From contig NZ_MOMC01000017.1 in the NCBI RefSeq assembly GCF_001983105.1, positions 60,228-65,740 of the forward strand: a stretch of DNA of 5,513 nucleotides, read 5' to 3'. The notes beneath the pieces were generated by a model, which worked only from the letters and a program-made list of their open reading frames with translations, did no database searches and was not told where the DNA came from. How positions within the stretch are numbered: the stretch's first letter is position 1; each line of letters opens with the position of its first letter. Origin of the DNA: Pseudofrankia asymbiotica. Its GTDB lineage: Bacteria; Actinomycetota; Actinomycetes; Frankiales; Frankiaceae. Shown in pieces: positions 1 to 5,513 of this stretch. The position numbers and the translations under genes were made by a program.

Positions 1-16
1 GAGGGCACTGAGGGGC

Positions 17-61
17 TGCGTACGAGTCTGTCCCAGACCGGCTGGGACGGGTGACTACGCA
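17..61. other. Long interrupted stem-loop at the left edge
   Basis: Three stacked helices can be read directly: 17-21 with 57-61 (TGCGT/ACGCA), 25-28 with 53-56 (AGTC/GACT) and 30-36 with 42-48 (GTCCCAG/CTGGGAC), closing a 5-nt loop. That gives 16 pairs, with a 3-nt bulge and a small internal loop. No T-run follows. It could be the U-less terminator of a gene lying left of the window, or a structured element upstream of leuA. Its symmetry means it would fold on either strand. The fold is seen by eye; its role is inference. Confidence 0.45.
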
Positions 62-86
62 CGCTCTCCGCGTACAAGGAGGGTCA

Positions 87-127
87 GACGCACCCGCCTA
101 CCTTGGCGGACGATCGCGGTGCGCGTC
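87..127. other. Second stem-loop upstream of the leuA leader
   Basis: Bases 87-94 (GACGCACC) pair with GGTGC at 118-122 and GTC at 125-127, with a 2-nt bulge. Inside this, 95-98 pairs with 105-108 (CGCC/GGCG) around a 6-nt loop. A strong Shine-Dalgarno-like string, AAGGAGGG at 76-83, sits just upstream, but no start codon lies at a useful distance, so it is not called as a ribosome binding site. Function unknown. Confidence 0.3.
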
Positions 128-197
128 AAGTCACCGTCGTGAGTCGTCTTCGTTCTGGGACCTTGGCCACACCAGATCGCCGCCCGGGTGACTGGGG

Positions 198-203
198 TAC
201 TGT
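198..203 (+). promoter_or_regulatory. Candidate -10 hexamer for the leuA leader transcript
   Basis: TACTGT fits the loose actinobacterial housekeeping -10 pattern TANNNT. Transcription would begin about 208-213, at or next to the ATG of the leucine-rich leader ORF, so the leader peptide could be read from a leaderless message. No recognisable -35 element lies 16-19 bases upstream. This is a position-based inference only. Confidence 0.3.
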
Positions 204-212
204 GTTGATGCG

Positions 213-302
213 ATGTCTGCCTCGCTTCTTGTCCTGCAGCCGTCGCCGCTTCCGCGGCTACGGCTTGGCGGCCTGCTCCTTAGCTGCCGCGGCGGGGCCT
301 GA
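213..302 (+). CDS. leuL: Leucine-rich leader peptide upstream of leuA
   Basis: This 29-codon ORF runs from ATG at 213 to TGA at 300-302. Nine residues are leucine: 5, 6, 8, 13, 16, 18 and the run 21-23. The codons are CTT five times, CTG twice, CTC once and CTA once, whereas leuA, leuB and ilvE use mostly CTG and CTC. High leucine content, uncommon leucine codons and a position 200 bases before leuA are the marks of a leader peptide whose translation senses charged tRNA-Leu. ATG 213 is the only ATG, GTG or TTG start in this frame after the stop at 189-191. The nearest purine-rich string (GGGG, 194-197) is too far away for a normal Shine-Dalgarno, so a leaderless start is possible. A second ATG at 208 opens a different, arginine-rich frame that runs on into leuA and is considered spurious. 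The gene name is used by analogy with leu leader peptides of other bacteria; expression is not shown. Confidence 0.62.
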   Translation: MSASLLVLQPSPLPRLRLGGLLLSCRGGA

Positions 303-2242
<1,940 letters not shown>

Positions 2243-2259
2243 GCCGGCGAACCCCAACC

Positions 2260-2299
2260 GTGTCGGATGGGCAAGCCTAGAGGCTTGCCCATCCGACAC
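2260..2299. repeat. Perfect palindrome 1 (19-bp arms)
   Basis: The left arm 2260-2278 and the right arm 2281-2299 are exact reverse complements, separated by only AG. In RNA this would be a hairpin of about 18 bp with a UAGA loop, starting 17 bases after the leuA stop. No T-run follows. It is a near copy of the palindrome at 2321-2366. It may terminate leuA in both directions or stabilise its 3' end, and may belong to a dispersed repeat family. The symmetry is seen directly; the function is inferred. Confidence 0.85.
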
Positions 2300-2320
2300 A
2301 CTCCGCACAGGCCATGGGTG

Positions 2321-2366
2321 ACTGTGTCGGATCAGCAAGCCTAGAGGCTTGCTGATCCGACACGGT
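2321..2366. repeat. Perfect palindrome 2 (19-bp core arms)
   Basis: Arms 2324-2342 and 2345-2363 are exact reverse complements around AG, and pairing continues through a G-T to 2321/2366. Compared with the first palindrome, the arm reads GTGTCGGATCAGCAAGCCT instead of GTGTCGGATGGGCAAGCCT. The GG-to-CA change is matched by CC-to-TG in the opposite arm, so pairing is fully kept. Only 23 bases separate the perfect cores of the two palindromes. The outer flanks also match in inverted orientation (2256-2268 with 2355-2367), making the whole block a larger, imperfect inverted repeat. Confidence 0.85.
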
Positions 2367-2367
2367 T

Positions 2368-2563
2368 TGGAGTTGGAGCGGGTGTGTGCGGGGCGGGCGA
2401 CCTGGCTGGGTCGGGAGTAGGGGCAGTCCGGGGACCCGGTCCGGCTGCTGGACGCGGCAGCGGGGCGCTCAGCCGTGTGCGGTTGGATGCTTTCCGTGGT
2501 CAAGGTCTCAGGTGGCCCGGCCTGGGTCGGCGCTCGGCGTCCCGAGGGGGTTCGCTGGCCGGC
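2368..2563. other. leuA-leuB intergenic remainder, no gene seen
   Basis: After the two palindromes, about 200 bases of G-rich sequence lead to leuB. The two short overlapping open frames here (61 and 62 codons) show low-complexity G, A and R composition, no convincing Shine-Dalgarno and no recognisable motif, so they are not called. A weak 5-bp stem (2442-2446 with 2455-2459) is the only other structure noticed. Confidence 0.5.
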
Positions 2564-2566
2564 GGA

Positions 2567-2572
2567 TAGGCT
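2567..2572 (+). promoter_or_regulatory. Candidate leuB -10 hexamer (leaderless start)
   Basis: TAGGCT is close to the actinobacterial sigma-70-type -10 consensus and ends 8 bases before the leuB ATG, so transcription could begin at or next to A2581 and yield a leaderless mRNA. No clear -35 box is present. The alternative reading is that GGATAGG (2564-2570) acts as a weak Shine-Dalgarno with a spacing of 10. The two readings use the same bases and cannot be separated here. Confidence 0.4.
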
Positions 2573-2580
2573 GAACAGCC

Positions 2581-3627
2581 ATGAAGCTTGCGGTTATCGG
2601 TGGTGACGGGATCGGCCCGGAGGTGGTCGCGGAGGGCCTGCGGGTCCTCCGGGCGGTGCACGACAAGGTGGAGACCACCGAGTACGACCTCGGTGCGCGC
2701 CGTTGGCGGGAGACCGGCGAGACGCTGCCCGACTCGGTGCTCGAGGAGCTCCGCGGGCATGACGCGATCCTTCTCGGCGCCGTCGGCGACCCGGGCGTGC
2801 CCTCCGGCGTGCTGGAGCGCGGCCTGCTGCTGCGCCTGCGGTTCGAGCTCGACCACCACGTCAACCTGCGCCCGGTGAAGCTGTACCCGGGGGTGACCTC
2901 GCCGCTGGCCGGCGACCCGACGATCGACATGGTCGTCGTCCGGGAGGGCACCGAGGGGCCGTACGCCGGCGCCGGGGGTGTGCTGCGCAAGGGCACCCCA
3001 CAGGAGATCGCGACCGAGGAGAGCATCAACACCCGGTTCGGCGTCGAGCGGGTCGTGCGCGACGCGTTCCGCCGGGCGCAGCGCCGCCCGCGGCGCAAGC
3101 TCACCCTCGTCCACAAGAACAACGTGCTCACGAAGGCCGGCGACCTGTGGTCGCGGACCGTGGCCGAGGTCGCGCCGGAGTTCCCCGAGATCAGCGTCGA
3201 CTACCAGCACGCCGACGCGGCGAGCATGTTCTTCATCACCAACCCGGGCCGGTTCGACGTGATCGTCACCGACAACCTGTTCGGCGACATCATCACCGAC
3301 ATCGGAGCCGCGATCACCGGCGGCATCGGGCTCGCGGCCAGCGGCAACCTTGACCCCTCCGGCGCGCACCCGAGCATGTTCGAGCCGGTCCACGGCAGCG
3401 CCCCGGACATCGCAGGCAAGGGCGTCGCCGACCCGACCGCCACCGTCGCCTCGGTCGCGATGCTGCTCGACCATCTCGGCCTCACCGCCGAGGCGGCCCG
3501 CGTCGAGCAGGCGGTCGCCGCCTCGCTCGCGGCCCGCGCCGCGTCCTCCGGCCAGCCGCTCTCGACCCGCGAGGTCGGCGAGGACCTGGCCGAGCGCTCC
3601 ACGTCCGCCTCCACGTCTGCCGCCTAG
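2581..3627 (+). CDS. leuB: 3-isopropylmalate dehydrogenase
   Basis: LeuB oxidises and decarboxylates 3-isopropylmalate with NAD, giving 2-ketoisocaproate, the keto acid that IlvE converts to leucine. The 348-residue product has the usual family length and begins [16 protein letters not shown]. The substrate-binding arginines lie in [10 protein letters not shown] and NLRPVK (about 81-99). Tyr128 in EGPYAG and Lys179 in HKNNVL match the catalytic tyrosine and lysine of the family. Asp212, Asp236 and Asp240 (the latter two in [10 protein letters not shown]) match the metal-binding aspartates. [11 protein letters not shown] is the nucleotide-binding loop with the aspartate typical of NAD-dependent enzymes. 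The ATG at 2581 is the first start and gives a complete N terminus. The gene is 338 bp from leuA, with strong hairpins between them, so it is probably expressed at least partly from its own promoter. Two stem-loops follow its stop codon. leuC and leuD are not nearby. Confidence 0.97.
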   Translation: MKLAVIGGDGIGPEVVAEGLRVLRAVHDKVETTEYDLGARRWRETGETLPDSVLEELRGHDAILLGAVGDPGVPSGVLERGLLLRLRFELDHHVNLRPVKLYPGVTSPLAGDPTIDMVVVREGTEGPYAGAGGVLRKGTPQEIATEESINTRFGVERVVRDAFRRAQRRPRRKLTLVHKNNVLTKAGDLWSRTVAEVAPEFPEISVDYQHADAASMFFITNPGRFDVIVTDNLFGDIITDIGAAITGGIGLAASGNLDPSGAHPSMFEPVHGSAPDIAGKGVADPTATVASVAMLLDHLGLTAEAARVEQAVAASLAARAASSGQPLSTREVGEDLAERSTSASTSAA

Positions 3628-3637
3628 CCTCGGCCGC

Positions 3638-3690
3638 GGATCGTCTGCCCGTCGGCTCGGCACCTCGCGACGCTGACGGGCAGACGGTCC
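3638..3690. terminator. leuB transcription terminator (U-less stem-loop)
   Basis: A 12-bp perfect stem, 3642-3653 with 3675-3686 (CGTCTGCCCGTC/GACGGGCAGACG), extends outward to 3638/3690 and inward to 3656/3672 with G-T pairs, giving about 19 pairs. It starts 11 bases after the leuB stop codon. No T-run follows, which is common for actinobacterial terminators. Confidence 0.75.
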
Positions 3691-3714
3691 CGGCGTCGGG
3701 CCCCAGGCCGCGCC

Positions 3715-3747
3715 CCAGGTCGGGCTCCGCTGGACGAGCTCACCTGG
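3715..3747. terminator. Second stem-loop after leuB
   Basis: CCAGGT at 3715-3720 pairs with ACCTGG at 3742-3747. Then, after one bulged C, GGGCTC at 3722-3727 pairs with GAGCTC at 3736-3741 (one G-T) around an 8-nt loop. This is about 12 pairs. The 3' arm lies in the tandem repeat at 3730-3761, whose second copy offers an alternative partner (3756-3761). It may be a backup terminator or part of an ilvE regulatory region. Confidence 0.4.
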
Positions 3748-3761
3748 ACGAGCTCACCTGG
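3730..3761. repeat. 14-bp tandem repeat, 2.3 copies
   Basis: CTGGACGAGCTCAC occurs at 3730-3743 and again without change at 3744-3757, followed by CTGG at 3758-3761. Each unit carries the palindrome GAGCTC. The lack of divergence suggests a recent slippage duplication or constraint. It lies between leuB and ilvE, outside any gene. Confidence 0.85.
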
Positions 3762-3941
3762 CCGGAAGGCCCGCTCGCCGATCGATGGACGTCCGATATT
3801 CACGGCGACTCCTCACTAGGACGTCGAACAGCTATCCTCGAAAGAGCCGTAGATCCGGTACGACGGCAGCCGACAGGGCCCGACCACGGCGAAGCTCGGC
3901 CGTTACGTCACTTTTCTGCCTGCCCGATCGCGCTGCCCTGC
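3762..3941. other. ilvE upstream region
   Basis: No gene is supported here. The stretch 3791-3870 is less GC-rich than its surroundings and is the likely promoter region. TATCCT at 3833-3838 is a possible -10, but no matching -35 was found. A 7-bp inverted repeat (GACGTCC at 3788-3794, GGACGTC at 3819-3825) flanks a 24-bp spacer just upstream of it and could be a protein-binding site. The ilvE frame stays open back to an ATG at 3785, but the extra 57 residues are basic and low in complexity, unlike any aminotransferase N terminus. Confidence 0.4.
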
Positions 3942-3948
3942 GGAGGAG
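3942..3948 (+). promoter_or_regulatory. ilvE ribosome binding site
   Basis: GGAGGAG lies 7 bases before GTG 3956. It fixes the start well downstream of the ATG at 3785, which has no such site. Confidence 0.85.
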
Positions 3949-3955
3949 TACGCCT

Positions 3956-4882
3956 GTGTCCATCACGCCTACGTCAAAGATCTGGATGAACGGGGAGTTC
4001 GTCGCCTGGGACGACGCCCGCATCCACGTCCTCACCCCGACCCTTCACTACGGCTGGGGGGTGTTCGAGGGCATCCGGGCGTACGAGACCCCTCGGGGCA
4101 GCGCGGTCTTCCGGCTGACCGACCACATCGCCCGGCTCTACCGCAGCGCCAAGATCTACATGATGGAGCCGGACTTCACCCAGGAGCAGTTCGTCCAGGC
4201 GGCCAAGGACACCGTCGTGGCGAACGACATCCAGTCCTGCTACATCCGCCCGCTGATCTACCTCGGCTACGGCGAGATGGGGCTCAACCCGCTGCCGTCC
4301 AAGGTCGAGTCGATGATCGCCGTCTGGCCGTGGGGGGCCTACCTGGGCGAGGAGGCGCTGGAGAAGGGCTGCCGGGTCATCATCTCCAGTTGGCGGCGCA
4401 ACGACGTCAACATCACCCCGCCGGCCGCGAAGGCCACCGGCCAGTACCTCAACTCGTCGCTCGCGAAGGTCGCGGCCATCAAGGGCGGCTACGACGAGGC
4501 GATCCTCACGAGCCCGACCGGCCACATCGCGGACGGCTCGGGCGAGAACGTCTTCATCGTCACCGGCCGTACCCTCGTCACCCCGCCGCTGACCGACGGC
4601 GCGCTCGGCGGCATCACCCGGGCCTCCGTCATGCAGATCGCCGCGGACCAGGGCTACGACGTGGTCGAGAAGCACATCGTGCGTACCGACATCTACCTGG
4701 CCGACGAGGCGTTCTTCACCGGTACGGCCGCCGAGATCGTCCCGATCGCCGAGGTCGACGACCGCCCGGTCGGCCTCGGCCGTCCCGGCCCCGTCACCCG
4801 CGAGATCGCCGAGATCTTCCACCAGGCCACCACCGGTCAGCTCGACCGCTACAAGGACTGGAACGAACTCGTCGGCGAGTGA
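3956..4882 (+). CDS. ilvE: Branched-chain amino acid aminotransferase
   Basis: IlvE is a PLP-dependent class IV aminotransferase that makes leucine, valine and isoleucine from their keto acids with glutamate as amino donor; it acts on the product of LeuB in the last leucine step. From the GTG at 3956 the protein is 308 residues, matching E. coli IlvE in length. It begins MSITPTSKIWMNGEF, and the expected GWGVFEGIRAYET follows. Arg98 lies in YIRPLIYLGYGEMG. Lys159 in AAKATGQYLNSS is the Schiff-base lysine. Glu197 in GSGENVF contacts the PLP ring, and G256-T257 in TGTAAEIVP binds its phosphate, by analogy with the E. coli enzyme. D-amino acid aminotransferase and aminodeoxychorismate lyase share the fold, but the RPLIYLGYGEMG and PPAAKATG motifs favour IlvE. 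The gene has its own strong Shine-Dalgarno and terminator, so it is probably a separate unit from leuB, 328 bp upstream. Confidence 0.96.
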   Translation: MSITPTSKIWMNGEFVAWDDARIHVLTPTLHYGWGVFEGIRAYETPRGSAVFRLTDHIARLYRSAKIYMMEPDFTQEQFVQAAKDTVVANDIQSCYIRPLIYLGYGEMGLNPLPSKVESMIAVWPWGAYLGEEALEKGCRVIISSWRRNDVNITPPAAKATGQYLNSSLAKVAAIKGGYDEAILTSPTGHIADGSGENVFIVTGRTLVTPPLTDGALGGITRASVMQIAADQGYDVVEKHIVRTDIYLADEAFFTGTAAEIVPIAEVDDRPVGLGRPGPVTREIAEIFHQATTGQLDRYKDWNELVGE

Positions 4883-4920
4883 GACGGGCGCCCTGACGGG
4901 CGTGACAACGGACGGCTTCG

Positions 4921-4962
4921 CGCGCGCCCCCGGCTGGAGACAGCCGGGGGCGCGTCGCTTTT
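4921..4962 (+). terminator. Rho-independent terminator of ilvE
   Basis: A perfect 14-bp stem, 4923-4936 with 4941-4954 (CGCGCCCCCGGCTG and its complement), closes a GAGA tetraloop of the stable GNRA class. TTTT follows at 4959-4962. It lies 40 bases after the ilvE stop codon and is the only terminator in the window with both a stem and a T-run in the classical arrangement. Confidence 0.92.
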
Positions 4963-5122
4963 GGAGGGTGTGTTGGCGCGCGGATGGCCATGCCATAGCA
5001 CCTCTGGGCAGGGCGGGGACGCCGCGGCGCCGTGAGCCCGCCGTGGCCCGCGGCGCGCCGAGCGGAATCGGGGGTCTGGTCAGATCGCGGATCGGACCTT
5101 ACCTTGCCTCCATAGCCGATTT

Positions 5123-5138
5123 CACAAGCGCACAAGCG
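5123..5138. repeat. 8-bp tandem duplication CACAAGCG
   Basis: CACAAGCG is repeated once, directly (5123-5130 and 5131-5138), in the upstream region of the CBS gene, 20 bases before its start codon. The 200-base gap between the ilvE terminator and the CBS gene otherwise shows only GC-rich, weakly palindromic sequence (for example 5027-5032 with 5051-5056). It must contain the CBS promoter, which I could not place. Confidence 0.5.
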
Positions 5139-5158
5139 CCGTCCGGTCGGAGGTTCTC

Positions 5159-5513
5159 ATGCGGGTTTCGGATGGAATGAGTGCGTTGGTGCTGATGATC
5201 GGCCCAGGGCACACCCTCCGGCAGGCGTCGCGGCTGATGGCCGGGCGCGGGGTCGGCGCGGCGGTCGTGCTCGACACCGACGGTGCGGGGTACGGCATCC
5301 TGACCGAGCGGGACATCCTGCTGGCGCTGGCCGCGGGCAAGGACCCGGACGTGGAGGTCTCCGCCGATCACCTCACTCGTGACCTTGTGTTCGCGGACCC
5401 GGACTGGTCGCTCGACACCGCGGCCGACGCCATGCTTCGGGGCGGCTTCCGCCACCTTGTGGTGACTGAAGGTGGTTCGGTGGCGGGAGTTCTCTCGATG
5501 CGTGACGTTGTGC
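5159..5513 (+). CDS. CBS-domain protein (3' end outside window)
   Basis: An open frame starts at ATG 5159, with GGAGG at 5149-5153 (spacing 5), and is still open after 118 codons at the window edge. It contains two CBS motifs. The first covers about residues 10-62, with the typical turn GILTERD (46-52) before a helix. The second covers about 76-118, ending GVLSMRD (110-116). Such tandem pairs form a Bateman module that binds adenine nucleotides such as AMP or ATP. There is no enzyme, transporter or membrane segment in the visible part. Since the second CBS domain is almost complete, this is likely a small stand-alone CBS protein of roughly 130-150 residues, though a further C-terminal domain cannot be excluded. 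An internal ATG at residue 7 (5177) is an alternative start. It is separated from ilvE by a strong terminator, so no functional link to leucine synthesis is implied. Confidence 0.88.
   Translation, partial: MRVSDGMSALVLMIGPGHTLRQASRLMAGRGVGAAVVLDTDGAGYGILTERDILLALAAGKDPDVEVSADHLTRDLVFADPDWSLDTAADAMLRGGFRHLVVTEGGSVAGVLSMRDVV

Noticed and set aside
2256..2367. CRISPR array or insertion sequence in the leuA-leuB gap
   Set aside because: There are only two palindromic units with one short spacer and no transposase or cas gene, so neither label is supported.
2384..2574. Two short open frames between leuA and leuB
   Set aside because: Low-complexity glycine- and arginine-rich translations with no convincing ribosome site or family resemblance; expected by chance in GC-rich DNA.
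3785..3955. N-terminal extension of IlvE from the ATG at 3785
   Set aside because: The added 57 residues are basic and serine/arginine-rich, not homologous to aminotransferases, and lack a ribosome site. GTG 3956 has a perfect one and gives the family length.
4902..5180. Open frame of 92 codons after ilvE
   Set aside because: It reads straight through the ilvE terminator hairpin, has no Shine-Dalgarno, and its end overlaps the well-supported CBS gene start in another frame.

Overview
The window comes from a very GC-rich actinomycete. Third codon positions are mostly G or C, GTG is used as a start, and the proteins are of actinobacterial type; a Frankia-like or Streptomyces-like organism fits, but the genus cannot be fixed from the sequence alone. 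It holds a leucine and branched-chain amino acid biosynthesis cluster on the plus strand: leuA (2-isopropylmalate synthase), leuB (3-isopropylmalate dehydrogenase) and ilvE (branched-chain aminotransferase). The 5' end of a small CBS-domain protein gene runs off the right edge.

Positions 1-502 form a long leader region before leuA. It has two strong stem-loops near the left edge (17-61 and 87-127), then a short ORF too small for ordinary gene callers (213-302). Its 29-residue product contains 9 leucines, six of them encoded by CTT or CTA, codons that are uncommon in this GC-rich sequence. This looks like a leuL-type leader peptide. Between it and leuA are three more stem-loops (395-416, 430-452, 464-483), the last ending five bases before the leuA Shine-Dalgarno. 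Leucine-responsive RNA control of leuA is the natural reading. No convincing terminator with a U-run lies next to leuA, so the mechanism may not be classical attenuation.

The 338 bp between leuA and leuB carry the most striking structure: two near-identical, essentially perfect palindromes (2260-2299 and 2321-2366). They differ at two arm positions, and both differences are compensated in the opposite arm, so base pairing is kept. They may end the leuA transcript, or be copies of a palindromic repeat family, or both. leuB follows a good actinobacterial -10 hexamer placed so that its mRNA could be leaderless. It is followed by a strong stem-loop (3638-3690) and a second one (3715-3747) overlapping a 14-bp tandem repeat.

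ilvE has a canonical Shine-Dalgarno and a textbook terminator (GAGA tetraloop plus T4). Each gene therefore seems to be its own transcription unit, or to have its own entry and exit points. LeuA makes 2-isopropylmalate from acetyl-CoA and 2-ketoisovalerate, LeuB oxidises 3-isopropylmalate towards 2-ketoisocaproate, and IlvE transaminates that to leucine (and also makes valine and isoleucine). The isomerase LeuCD is not in the window and must be encoded elsewhere. The CBS protein is probably an unrelated nucleotide-sensing gene in its own unit.
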